Origin: Helicostylum pulchrum
Taxonomy: Eukaryota > Mucoromycota > Mucoromycetes > Mucorales > Mucoraceae
Reading direction: 5' to 3'
DNA: 64,000 nucleotides
NCBI GenBank assembly: GCA_025677825.1
Contig: JAIXMO010000032.1
Coordinates: 295,232 to 359,231 of the forward strand
Position 1 is the stretch's first letter. Every line of letters begins with the position of its first letter. Made by a program: the position numbers and the translations under genes. Shown in pieces: positions 26,015 through 38,172 of this stretch. The notes beneath the pieces were generated by a model. It ran no database searches, had not been told where the DNA came from, and worked only from the letters and a program-made list of their open reading frames with translations.

Positions 26015-26686
26015 TTAATGTTTTTTACGTCCCATACCAATAGGACCATGTCTATTGATATTAGGTTGTTGGTGGTGTTGCCAGTGATTATATGAAGATT
26101 GATTTTGTACAGGTTGAGAATACCACAAATGGTAATGAGCCGCAGTATTATTCGAAGGATGATAATTCCACGGTAAAGGTTCGGCCCAAAGAGACGAACC
26201 AGAACTGTCCATCAATTCGTCATCACTAGCGGCTTTCCTCCAGTCACCTGTCCAATTACGAACAAATGTTAAGAAGCGAGCCTTTTCTTGTTCAGTAATA
26301 ACGGACGACTCATGTAAAGAGCTAGTGTCAGAGTCGGAAGAGTGCGCTGTGTCTGGTGAACTGGACCGAGAATATTGAGCGTTGTATTTTTGAACCGTAA
26401 CTTTGGGAACAAGTTGCTTTAAACGTTCAATTTCTAATTCATAATTAACACACGATTTCATGCCTGCAAAAGGATCATTCTCAACTTTGCCGTTGTTGTA
26501 GACATTTCGTTTATTATGCCTGGAAAGCACTTCGGTCCAACCTGACCGTTTTCTCTTTTCTTCTGTTTCTTCAACTTTGGGTATCCAGCGTGAACTATAT
26601 GGTGTAGGGGTTATATTATAGTGGCTATTTGTTGTTGTTGTTGGATCCATGTTGTTGTTTTTGTGATTATTGGTGGTGGTATACAT
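26015..26686 (-). CDS. Uncharacterised hydrophilic protein
   Basis: Single exon of 223 residues from the ATG at 26686; a second in-frame ATG at residue 13 could also serve. Not recognised. The N-terminus is Asn/Thr-rich. A basic segment follows (SSRWIPKVEETEEKRKRSGW, TEVLSRHNKRN), then NDPFAGMKSCVNYELEIERL with a short helical look, a Ser-rich stretch, and EQEKARFLTFVRNWTGDW, which looks like a folded helix. The C-terminus is His/Asn/Gln-rich and ends GRKKH. No membrane segment or signal peptide. The mixed composition and absence of stops suggest a genuine gene, but function is unknown. It converges with YSC84. Confidence 0.6.
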   Translation of the reverse strand: MYTTTNNHKNNNMDPTTTTNSHYNITPTPYSSRWIPKVEETEEKRKRSGWTEVLSRHNKRNVYNNGKVENDPFAGMKSCVNYELEIERLKQLVPKVTVQKYNAQYSRSSSPDTAHSSDSDTSSLHESSVITEQEKARFLTFVRNWTGDWRKAASDDELMDSSGSSLWAEPLPWNYHPSNNTAAHYHLWYSQPVQNQSSYNHWQHHQQPNINRHGPIGMGRKKH

Positions 26687-27917
26687 TTATAAAAAGAGAG
26701 AGAGAGAGGGCAAAACTTGTATTTTTTTTTTACAGTAGGCCAAAAGAGCCTTATTTCCTTTTTGTGGTTTTACTTTTTTTCTTTTCTTTTTTTTTTTTTT
26801 GCTCTTTTGAAAAAAAAAAAAAAAAAAAAAAAACTCTTTGGGAATAACAAAAAGGTGTTTTTCGTCTGTTCAGAAAAGCTTTCTTCAGAAGTGGAGTGAG
26901 CTTTCCTCCCCCCCCCCCCAAAAGCAGTCTCAAAGTGAAGCTCAGCTCTGTTGTTGTAAATACGAAAAACGAATTAGATCAAGCACAACTATCAATATAA
27001 ACAGGTTTTTCTTTTACTAACAAGTCAACTATATCGCATTCAAGTATAATTGGTTAGAGTGTTGGAATTGACAAAGAAAAATTTATTTAAATAAAATAAA
27101 CTAAAGAACTCTGCTAAACTACATAATAAGCCCTTTGTACTTCTGAACAACCGTAATCTATAGTCCTGATCTATTATTATGATATCTAGACTCAATCTTT
27201 TCATTTTTAGAGATAAGTAGCAGTTTCAATGTAATGATATGTCAATGCAACGATATGTTCAACCATCGAGTGATACGCCATTTTTTTGATGCACATATAG
27301 TTGATAATAAGTACAGATATTTTAGTACTTGTAAAAAAAAAAAAAAAAAAAAAGTAGTATTGTACAATAATTTGTGATAAAATAGATTTTTTTTCTTCCT
27401 CTTTCTTTTAAAAATGAATTTATATCTATATAATATGTGCACATCTTTCAAAAGAAGCTTTTTTCCTGTGGTATGCTGGTGCAAGCGGATACGGTTCGCT
27501 TAAAACTGGATTAAATGAAGACATTCAAACAAAAAGCAGTGAACATTAGTTTTTACAGACCCGTAAAATTTATTCTTACGGCGTTTTCATATTACTGCAC
27601 CGAAAGAAATAAGCAACAACTCGGAACAATTTTACCGAGTTAGATATGCTGTTCATATTTTCTTTTGCTAATCAAACCGGGTGTCTTCAACAGAAATGGT
27701 GGCGAATCTCGTACCAAAATGTGGTGAAGCCCTGGAGCTCTTTAACGGAGCTACATTGTATAGAAATAAAACAACTTTCTTTTCCCCTTTCTAAAACTTT
27801 TATATTATCTATTTTGTGAACTATTAGACCAGTTTATTTTTAATTGATTTGTAAAATCTTGAGGTCACACATCTCGGAGAGAGAGAACAAGCAGGGAATA
27901 GTGGCTTTTTTCTTCTA
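26687..27917. other. Intergenic, no gene seen
   Basis: About 1.2 kb upstream of the gene at 26015-26686 and downstream of RBM48. It contains long A runs (about 26810-26832 and 27331-27351) and a C run at about 26908-26918. No coding signal was found. Confidence 0.55.
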
Positions 27918-28424
27918 CTATATCCTTCTTCTTTTCTTTTCAGCAGGTTTTACTGAATCGGGTATTTGGTGTACTTGATGTTTTTGTTCTACTGGTCCAT
28001 AAGGATTCTCACGTCGTTTGGGCTTAGATCTAGGTATGTAATTTAATCGCTTATGAATCGCTTGAAATCTGTCGGCAAATTTAGCACGTATATCTTCGAA
28101 AGTTTCATACTCTGGACCATAGTAAACTCGTAGCTTGTGATGAAAAAATACCTTTTCATCCATTTTATGTTTAGCATATCTAGCCGAGTTAATTGTATCG
28201 TACTCAACTAGGCATACATCTTCTGTATCGGTACTACTAGCGTGTTCATCTAACGCTCTATAATTCGTTACTTGTCCAAACTTTTTACAGTGTTCAATCA
28301 TATCTTCAATAGAAGCTGCTGTAGTAATATTTTCAATAATTAAATAACGCGACTCTTGTGATATAGTATAAACACATACTGCTCTTGGTTTCTTTGGGTC
28401 TCTATATTCTGGCCGTGTTGACAT
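27918..28424 (-). CDS. RBM48: RNA-binding protein 48 (RBM48)-like
   Basis: Single exon of 168 residues from the ATG at 28424. It starts STRPEYRDPKKPRAVCVYTI and continues SQESRYLIIENI, the characteristic RBM48 opening. An RRM covers about residues 28-108 (ASIEDMIEHCKKFGQV, DVCLVEYDTINSARYAKHKM, LRVYYGPEYETFEDIRAKF). The family tail NYIPR is present, followed by a basic end. In plants and animals RBM48 works with ARMC7 in splicing of U12-type introns; that role is transferred from family knowledge. The gene lies 94 bp downstream of the COQ8 stop, on the same strand. Confidence 0.83.
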   Translation of the reverse strand: MSTRPEYRDPKKPRAVCVYTISQESRYLIIENITTAASIEDMIEHCKKFGQVTNYRALDEHASSTDTEDVCLVEYDTINSARYAKHKMDEKVFFHHKLRVYYGPEYETFEDIRAKFADRFQAIHKRLNYIPRSKPKRRENPYGPVEQKHQVHQIPDSVKPAEKKRRRI

Positions 28425-28518
28425 TTGTACTTTTTTTTTTTTTTTTTTTTGGTTTAAAAAGAAGGAAAGTAAGAAAAAAAAAATTATGCATTTTATTCTG
28501 GGGATGTTGTGACTGTGT

Positions 28519-30385
28519 TTATATGGAAAAGTTCTTTTCAACTTCTTCTCTCCAAACAGCCTTGGTATCAAATCTACTTCCAAGCTTTGTACAAAGTAAA
28601 AAGGCACCAGATAACTTTTTATGAAGGCCATAAGTTTCGTCAGGAGGAGGAGTTAAACGATGACGAAGCATGATTGGAATAGTTTCACGTACGCGTTGTG
28701 TGATTGTTTGACTTTCGAAATCATACATATCAGGTGCTTTCTTTGAGAAAGGTTCTCCCAGCACCATTACACTATCAATATGTGCAGTACGCATTACATC
28801 TGTTTCATAGCCAGTAACGAATCCTAAATCCTTGGAATATTTCCAAACTCCTTCACGGTCATCGTTAGCTGCTGACATAAGAATACGACCATAAATTTGT
28901 AAAAATGATTCAGGGAATTCTCTGCAAGCTCCAAAATCAAGTAACTCTACTTGATCCTTATTATAAAAGAAGTTGGACCAATTGGGATCTGTTTGCATAA
29001 ATCTAAACGAAAATACTTCTCGAAGACAAAGACGTAACAAATGCTCACCCAGCTAATATATACAATTAGTAACACTTTTAAAGACATGCAAGTATATATA
29101 GTGGTACCTTATTTCTTAAATCTTGTGATTCTTCAACTGCTTTACTAAGGACTCTACCTTGTAATCTTTCACTCACCAAAACACGAGGAGTACATAAATC
29201 TTTTACGACACTAGGTACCTTATATCTATTATCTCCTTCCAAAAGGTGTTTGAATTTAATAGCGTTATCAGCTTCACGGATATAATCACACTCCCAAGCC
29301 AATTCTTCCTTTGTCACTTTAATTGTATTATCCAAATACATTCCTCTAGGCAATAAATTACTATAGGTGACTAAAGCCTTTAAATTACTCAAATCACTAT
29401 CAATGGATTCAGCTACACCAGGGTATTGGATTTTAATCACAACAGATTCATTTGTAGAAGCTAAAGTTGCAGCATGGACTTGACCAATCGAAGCAGCTGC
29501 AATTGGTATAGGATCAAACTCTTTAAAAAGGCTTAACCAATCTCCACCCAATTCATTCGACATCACTTGATTCATTTGCTTTTGAGGCATATAATTAGCA
29601 CTATCGTGAACTCGTAATAAAATTTGTTCTAATTGAGGTGGGATTCCACTTGATTTATCCCCAGAAGCTTGAATACCTTGAATACTTAACATTTGTCCCA
29701 TCTTTAATGCGGCTCCTCTCATACGCGATAACTTGTCAACAAGTCGATTCACATTATTCTCACTCAGCATGATGGATCCTGAAGTATCCTGTGATAGGCC
29801 TGTAGCTCTCTTTAACGATTCATTAATGGCTCCCATACCCATACCCGTCGCAAGTGTACCGTAATTCCAAAGTCTTCCAAAACGTGATGTAGGAATACGT
29901 GATTCTTTCATCTCTCTTCTCGTCTCTTGCTTAATAACCTCTTTAACAATACTTTCTGTAGTTGGTGTCTCAATTTTAATTGGCTTTACAGTCTCCTTAA
30001 TTGTAACTGTTTCTATAGGTTCTACAGGTGGTGGTGGTGTTACAGATTTCTCGGTACTTGATGTTTCTATAGCTTCACTCTTGATATGTACAGGTTCAAT
30101 ATCTGCCTTTTCAACAAAGTTGGGGAAAGGTACCTCAATAGCTGCTTCAGAAGGCTGCTGAGGTTGTTGAGATTGTTGTTGTTGTTGTTGTAATTGTTGT
30201 TTTTCAGGTTGAGGAGTCTGTTGAGGTTTTGCATATCCTTCGCTAACAGGAGTAGGGTTCAATAAACTAGAAGTCTTGACGTGAAGGCAAAGGGCCGAAG
30301 TTTGACTTGCAATAATACAAGAACCTACTTTAGATACACCGCTTGCCAATACATAAAGATCAACTAGATTACGCGAAAGTGACAT
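28519..30385 (-). CDS. COQ8: COQ8/ADCK3 atypical kinase, mitochondrial coenzyme Q biosynthesis
   Basis: Two exons (30385-29108, 29052-28519) give 603 residues. UbiB/ABC1 family marks are present: the KxGQ motif (K228-Q231 in RGAALKMGQMLSIQ), the Ala-rich loop AAASIGQVHAA (296 on), the ATP lysine in VVIKIQYPG (K318), the metal-binding TDPNWSNF (447 on) and the DFG in LLDFGACREF (465-467). Coq8 is an ATPase/kinase of the mitochondrial inner membrane that organises the CoQ synthesis complex. The N-terminus lacks acidic residues for the first ~48 positions, as expected for a targeting region, then has a Gln-rich tract (60-77) and a Pro/Glu/Thr-rich linker of about 80 residues before SRFGRLWNYGTLA. 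Divergent from GCN1, 190 bp apart. Confidence 0.93.
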
Positions 30386-30575
30386 TATGCAAAAGAAAAA
30401 GATAAAGAAGCTTTAATTGTTTATGACAGGCCCTTCTCTTTTTTTTTTTACCTATTGAATCAACGCTTGTGACGTCAAATTGAAGGGTGGTGTGCTGCGT
30501 CGTTTTGTGAGTTTCAAATAAAAAAGATTTTTTTCTTTTTTCTTCTTTCTTGTAACAAGTATTTTGCGTTTTTTC
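30386..30575. promoter_or_regulatory. Shared divergent promoter region
   Basis: Only 190 bp separate the start codons of COQ8 (-) and GCN1 (+), so the two genes share a promoter region. A TGACGTCA palindrome (CRE/bZIP-type site) is visible at about 30469-30476. The site is the recognition sequence of ATF/CREB-type factors; its use here is inference. Confidence 0.5.
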
Positions 30576-33500
30576 ATGAGCGAAATTCAAGAGAATACAG
30601 GTGAACTTGGTTGGCAAGAGTTCATTAAGACACGAGTTGTGACTACCATCACAAGCTCTGGTGTGTCTGACAGATTAGACTTTTTAAACCATTCACTTTT
30701 AATTCGTCTTCGCAGAAAAGGTATTTATTTAACAAACAAATTTATGAAATAAAAAAAAAACAGTTTCGATTAAGTAGCCAATTTTAGATCTTCCTGTCGA
30801 AGCTCTTCCTTCTTTATTACAATTGATTTTTCTCACTATTGCGCGTTACCAAGACCGTGCTTCTCGTTTAGCCATTCTTGAAGTCTTGAAGGAATTGAAT
30901 AATTGGAACCCTGAAGTTTTTCAAAAGGTATTCGTACCTGTCATCGCGAGAGAAGCCGAGAAATGTGGCAAGCGTAAACCTACTGGGTAAATAAATAAAT
31001 AAAAAAACAGAAAAAAAAAATAGAGAGGGGCACGCAAACAGATATATTTGTATATTCTGCCCCTGATCGTGGCGCAAAAAAATATATAAAAAAAGAATAC
31101 TAACTCTTTTTTGGTATTACAATAGTGAATGTGTATCCACTGCTTCTGATCGTTTTGTTTTATTAAGCTGGGTCAATTTATTATTTACCTGTGTTTTAAA
31201 GCAAGTAACAGTCGAAGCAGCAAAGACGAACCCATTGTTTATCAATATTGTTAGTGCACAAGCAGTATTGATCGATTCACTTGTCGATGACGGAAAAAAG
31301 ACGATCGCCAAGAGTTCTATTGCCGATGTCAGACGTACTATTCGACTCAACGCAGACGCCATTCCAACTATTATTCAAGTCGCTCTCGCTAATGCTCAAA
31401 CATGTACACCTTCATTTAAAAATGCAGTCTTGATTGGCTCCATTGTTGATGTCAGTCTTCGTTTGAAGAATCGCGCCGATGGAAAAACCATGATTGAAAA
31501 CCTTGAACCTCAATTAACCGAATATTATCTCAAGAATATCGTTTCTTCCAGAACTGCTGTACATAAAGCTGCTTTAGAATCATTCAATGATTTCATTAAA
31601 AATATTATCACACAACAAAAATTCGAAGCTGAATATTTACCAGTACTCGATAAGATGATGCTTAGATCTCCCGAGATTGCTTTACAAGGTAATTTAACAG
31701 AAGAGAGAAAGAGAAAAGAGAATGAGAGAAAAAAGGGAGGATAAATTATTAAACTCTTATTCTATAGCTTTGGCTCATATTATGCCTGCGTTATCTTTCG
31801 ATCCTTCTTCTATTTTCGCCTCAAAGTGGTTAGACCCTCTTCTCAACCATTTGCGTTCAACTTCAGTCACAACAGTACAAGGAGCCAAGTCATTATGGCA
31901 ATCTTTATCACTTGTCTGTACCGATTCAGCATCTTTGGCTAAGGTAGCTGAAGGTGTTTCAAAGCTTTTAACCAGCGGAAAGGTAAGTTCTTGGGAACAT
32001 CGTGTGATCATGTACAATGCGCTTTCCTCTCTTGCACAAGCAACTGATGCTGCCGTCAGTCAAAAAGCATTAGAAGGATATTTCGCCATGATTTCCAAGG
32101 AAGCTCACGAACAAGCCATGGCCGCTGCAGTTGATGGTATCGGTAGACACTTGACTGTTTTAATTTATAACGATGAATTCTGTGCCGCCAACAAGGAATT
32201 TGTTGAAAAGGTCGTAAAGACATCTACTGATGGATTAAACTCTACAAAGCCTTTAGCTAGAAAGAGTTGGGCTAACGCAGTTGGTGCCACAGTTTGGGAT
32301 CATAAAGAAGCTAGTGCTGCTTTAAGTTCCAATGTTGTTAAATACCTCCAATCTTTGTTCAAGACATTCAACACTATTGTCGATAAACCATTGATGTGGA
32401 AGGATGGACCCGTTGAAGCTTATGTGATGATTGCTATTATCTCTGGTCGTATTCAACACTGGCCTACTATTCCTCAACCTGTAGTAGATCTCTTAAAAAC
32501 TCAAAAATACCCTTCTAAATTGTTGGTATCTTCTCCTAAACCCAGTTATTTGTTATGGGATCGTATTTATACCAAGACTGTACAACCTGAAGAAGGTCTT
32601 TGGCTTGTTAGAGCTCTTGCTAATGTATTTAATAATGAAAATCAAGCATCTCTTGAAAAGACTGGCGCTGGTCATTTGATTGCTCAAGCTCTTATTTGGG
32701 TTATTACTTCTCATCCCGAGTATACTGTACGTAACGCTGCTTATCAAGAAACTTCTGATCTTGCTGCTGCTGATCCTCTTAAATTAAGTGCATTTATGAA
32801 GGTTTCTTTAAAACAATGGTTAATGGATATTGAAAACAATGTCAAGGATTCTACTGCTGTTTTTTCTACTCATGCCGCAACATATAAGAAGGATATTGCT
32901 ACTTCTCGTCTTTGTTCTGTTTTGAACGCCATGACATCTTACGCCAAGGAAATTCCTGAATCTACTCGTGGTGTTGAATTGATCGATCTTATGTTATTAT
33001 CTCATCATCAATACATTGCATCTCCATCCAATAAATATAACTGGATCACTTTGGTTCAACGTGCTAACGTTGATCCTGGTAAATTAGTACAAGAAAAATC
33101 CAACAAGATTTTAAATATCTTGAAGGAAGCCTTGTCATCTCGTCAAGAATCTCAATTGTTTTATGAGGCTGCACTTTCTGCTATCTCTACTTTGGTATTC
33201 ATCTCTCCTGATACCATTCCCGAATTTATTGATGTGGTTACCGAAAACTTGTCTCCTGATTTAATGAAGAATATTACTGAATTAGAGTGTAATATTTGGA
33301 AGAGTCCTGCTGATGTTGCATTTGTCGATGTTCTCAAGAAGGAGAAAAAGGCTGAAAGTCGTGGCAATAGAAAGGGTAACAGTGATGATCAATGGGAAGA
33401 CGATCTTCGTGCCGAACTTGCCAAGAAGAAGGGATTAACTCAAAAATTAACTAAAGAAGAACAACTTGCTGTCAATGCTCAATTAAAGAAGGAAGCCATT

Positions 33501-36500
33501 ATTCGTGCCAACGTTCAAACTGTTTATGAAAAAGTCACTCTCGGTTTAAATATTACTTGTGCACTTATAAGTGGTAACCAAGAAGGATCTGAAGAATACC
33601 TTGTTGATCTTATTCAAATCTTACTTGATGCCGCTAGAAACTCTGTTGGTGTTCTTGCTGGCGATTTATTAATTGATACTTATCTCAAGTTGGGTGATTG
33701 TGTTGTTGAAGACCTTCAACCTGTTCGTGATGCAATTTCTTTAGCTACTCTTCGTGCTAACCGTATTCGTCCTATTCCTTCTCGCTGGTTAGATGAGCCT
33801 CTTGGCTCTCTTGTCCCTCGTGTTCTTTACCGTTTACGTTTTATTACCCAGTCTCGTCCTTTACCTCCTGCTTCATTTGGTTTCTGTTTCCCTGTTCTTT
33901 ATCAAGTCATTGATCAAGGAGCTATTGAATGTGATAAGACCGATGAATCTGCTCTTGAACAAGTGACTATGGCTATTGATATTATTGGTTTCCATTGTAT
34001 TCAAGGTGGTTCTCTTATGATGCCTCGTAAGGATATGATTACTATCTTATTACGTAGTATTAGAGATTACCCCATGTGTAACAAGGCTGCCAAGACCGCA
34101 CTTGTCACACTTTGTGAAGCTATGGAAGATACAGCTACATTAGAAGAAATCAATACACTCCTCAAGGGATTACTATCTTCTGAAACTCTCGTTCGCTCTG
34201 CTGCTCTTCAGGCTTTGGAACTCTTGGATCTTACTGATATTGATTACTCACCCGAACTCTGGGTTGCCTGTCACGACGAAAATGAATCCAATGCTGATTT
34301 AGCCAAGATTCTTTGGGAAGATAACGCTATGGATGTCGATGAAGATTACAGAGATCAATTACTGACTTATATTGTTTCAGATAGTAGTTATGTACGTCAA
34401 GCTGCTAGTAAAGCACTTGCTGAAGCAGTTCAAGAATACCCTGAATCCGTTTATGATACACTCCAAGCTATTTATGCCATGTATAACAAATTGGCTGCTC
34501 CTCTTGACCCTGAGTACGATGAGTACGGTATGGTTATCCCTGAAACCCTTGATCGTCAAGATCCTTGGGAAGCTCGTGTTGGTCTTGCATTGACTTTAAA
34601 GGCTGTTGCACCATTTATGCAACTTGAAAACGCTTCCAAGTTCTGTAATGTTTTGATTGTTAATCAAGCTCTTGGAGATCGTAACGAACAAGTTCGTAAG
34701 CGTATGCTTGAAGCTGGTATGGCTGCTATTAACGCCTACGGTAAAGTAGACGTTGAAGAATTCTTGGAGATCTTTGAAAGTTACTTGAACTCCAACAATG
34801 ATAACAGTGATGTACAAGATTCTATTCGTCAAGCTGTTGTCATTCTTTATGGTGGTGCTGCAGGTTACTTATCCGCTGGTGATGAAAAGGTCAACAATGC
34901 TGTTGAGAAATTGATCGAGACTTTAGATACTCCTTCTGAAACTGTTCAAAGTGCTGTTGCTAATTGTCTTCCTCCTCTTATCAAGATGTGTAAGGAAGAA
35001 GTACCTCGCCTTATCAAGTCTCTTTTGAACAAGTTGTTCAAGGGTGAAAAGTATGCTCAACGTCGTGGTGCTGCTTATGGTCTTGCTGGTGTTGTTAAGG
35101 GTCGTGGTATTACTGCCTTAAAGGAATGTAACGTTATGAACGCCTTAAAGGATGCTGTTGACAACAAGCGTATGTACGAATACAGACAAGGTGCCTTATT
35201 TGCTTTTGAAACTTTATCTGCTACTCTTGGTCGTCTTTTCGAACCTTATATTATTCAAATTATTCCTCTTTTACTTGTCTGTTCTAGTGATGCTAATTTA
35301 GATGTCCGTGAAGCATCTTCTGATGCTGCTCGTGTTATTATGAGTAAGGTCAGTGGTCATTGTGTCAAGCTTATTTTACCCTCTATCCTTGAAGGTTTAG
35401 ATGAACGTCAATGGCGTACCAAGAAGGCCTCTGTTGAACTTTTGGGTTCTATGGCCTACTGTGCTCCTAAACAATTATCTGTTTCACTTCCTAATATCCT
35501 TCCTCGTATTTCTGAGGTCTTGGCTGATACTCATTCTCAAGTACAAGCTGCTGCTAACCGATCTCTTCAATTGTTTGGTGAAGTTATCAGTAACCCTGAG
35601 ATTCAAGAACTTGTTCCTGTCTTGTTAAAGGCTCTTTGTGATCCTAATGGTAAGACTGCTCCTGCCCTTGCTGCTCTTTTGCAAACTTCTTTTGTACATT
35701 ATATCGATCCTCCTTCTCTTGCTTTGGTTATGCCAATCTTGGAACGTGGTCTTCGTGAACGTGCTACTGAAATTAAGACTAAGTCTGCTCAAATTGTTGG
35801 TAACATGGCTTCTTTAACCGATCAAAAGGATCTTGTGCCTTATCTTAACATTATCTTACCTGGTCTTCATGAAGTCTTGGTTGATCCTGTCCCTGCTGCT
35901 CGTGGTACTTCTGCTAAGGCTCTTGGTGCCCTTGTTGAGAAATTAGGTGAAGAGAACTTCCCTGGTCTTGTTCTTGACTTACTTGATACACTCAAGACTG
36001 ATTCTGGTAGTGTTGACAGACAAGGTGCTGCTCAAGGTCTTTCTGAAGTCCTTGCCGGTCTTGGTCTCGAACGTCTTGATGGTCTCTTACCCGAGATTAT
36101 TTCTAACGCAGATTCACCTCGTTCCTATGTTCGTGAAGGTTTTATTTCTTTGTTGATTTATTTACCTGCTACATTTGGAGCTCGATTCCAACCTTACCTT
36201 GGTCGTATTATTCCTCCTATTCTTATGGGTCTTGCAGATGAGTCCGAATATGTACGTGAAGCATCTCTTCGTGCTGGTCGTATGATTGTCACCAACTATG
36301 CTATTAAGGCCGTTGATTTATTGTTACCCGAATTAGAAAAGGGTCTCTTTGATGACAAATGGCGTATTCGTCAAAGTTCCGTTCAACTTGTCGGTGAATT
36401 ATTATTCCGTATTACTGGTATCAGTTCCAAGAACTCAGATATGGCTCTTGGTAATGTTGAAGAACTTGGTGATGAAGATGCAGATGCTGTTCATGATGAT

Positions 36501-38172
36501 TATGGAAGTGACTCCAAGAAGAAACAACTTGTTGAAGTTCTCGGTAAAGACAGAAGAGATCGTATCTTGGCCGCATTGTACATTGTTAGACAAGATGCTT
36601 CTGGTGTTGTCAGACAAGCTTCACTTCAAGTTTGGAAGGCACTTGTGTCTAATACTCCTCGTACCCTTAAGGATATCTTGGCTGTTATGATGTCTATGCT
36701 TATCAAGACTTTAGCTAGTGATAACTTTGAACAACGTGCTGTTGCTGGTCGTACTTTGAGTGAATTGGTGGTTAAGTTGGGTGAAGGTATTCTTCCTGAG
36801 ATTCTTCCTGTATTGGAAGAAGGTATGAACTCGGATGATGAATCTACTCGTCTTGGTGTCACAGTTGCTTTCAGTGAAATTATGGCTTCAGTTGGTAAGG
36901 TTCAAGTTATGGATTTTGCTGATCAAATCATTCCCGTTATTAAGCAAGCATTATGTGATCCCTCTGATGAGGTTCGCGAAGCTGCTGCTCAAGGTAAATA
37001 ATAATATATTAATAATATACAATCAAAGAAAGGAAAAAAAAAAACTAACTTATTTTATTTTAGCATTCGATACTCTTAATCAAAACATTGGTTCCAAGGC
37101 TATTGATGAAATTCTCCCTTCATTGCTTAACAAACTTCAATCTTCTGATGAGACTTCTGCACATGCTTTATCTGCTCTCAAGGAAATTATGTCTGTTCGT
37201 TCTAACGCAGTCTTCCCTGTTCTTATTCCTAACCTTATCTCTGTACCTATCACTGCATTCAACGCAAGAGCACTTGCTTCTCTTGTTACCGTAGCTGGAC
37301 CAGCACTTAACAAGCGTTTGACAGCTATTCTTGAAGCCATTATTGAATCACTTATGCAAGAAGAAGATGAAGAAACCATCGAGGCACTTAAGGCAACCGC
37401 TGATGCCTTCTTGTTATCTGTTGATGAAGATGATGGTTTACATACCTTGACAGTTGCATTAATGGAGTATGCTAGAGATGATGACCCAGTTAAGCGTGCC
37501 ATTGCTTGTGATATCACTAAACAATTCTTTACTGAAACTGAACTTGATGCCTCTTACTATATTCCTGATTGGATTCATTTGTTAATGTTACTTCTTGACG
37601 ATCCTTGTGAACCTGTTATCCAATCTGCATGGCATGCATTGGTTGCTGTCACCAAATCTTTACCTAAAGAAGAATACGAAGAATTGGTCGCACCTACTCG
37701 TAAGGCAGTTACATCTGTTGGTCCTGCAGGTATTGATATTCCCGGTTTCAATTTACCAAAGGGTATCAGTTGTATCTTGCCTATTTTCTTACAAGGTTTG
37801 ATGTACGGATCTACTGACGTCCGTGAACAGTCTGCACTTGCTATTGGAGATTTGATTGATCGTACTGATGCTACTGCACTTAAACCATTTGTTACTCAAA
37901 TTACTGGTCCTCTTATTCGTATTTTGGGTGATCGTTACCCTGCTGAGGTTAAGGCAGCTATCTTAAAGACACTTATTTTGATGTTGAATAAGGTACCTAT
38001 GCATCTCAAGCTTTTCTTACCTCAACTTCAACGTACCTTTGTCAAATCTTATTCTGATTCTACTAATGATACGGTTCGTGAACGTGCTGCTGCTGCTTTA
38101 AAGGTACTCAGTACATTACAACCTCGTATTGATCCTACTGTTGCCGAAATTCTTAAAAATGAAAACCTTTAA
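30576..38172 (+). CDS. GCN1: GCN1, ribosome-bound activator of eIF2alpha kinase Gcn2
   Basis: Five exons (30576-30720, 30788-30986, 31126-31688, 31768-36993, 37064-38172) give 2,413 residues, a little shorter than the ~2,670 of yeast Gcn1. The protein is almost entirely HEAT/ARM repeats. Recognisable parts include DPWEARVGLALTLKAVAPFM, GEKYAQRRGAAYGLAGVVKG, and the conserved core LPSILEGLDERQWRTKKASV and LGSMAYCAPKQLSVSLPNIL (the EF3-like and Gcn2-binding region). Gcn1 senses stalled or collided ribosomes and, with Gcn20, activates Gcn2 under amino-acid starvation. The start is the ATG giving MSEIQENTGELGW; a TTG 12 bases upstream is in frame but unlikely. Exon 4 is 5.2 kb, unusual in this intron-rich window. 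Confidence 0.95.
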
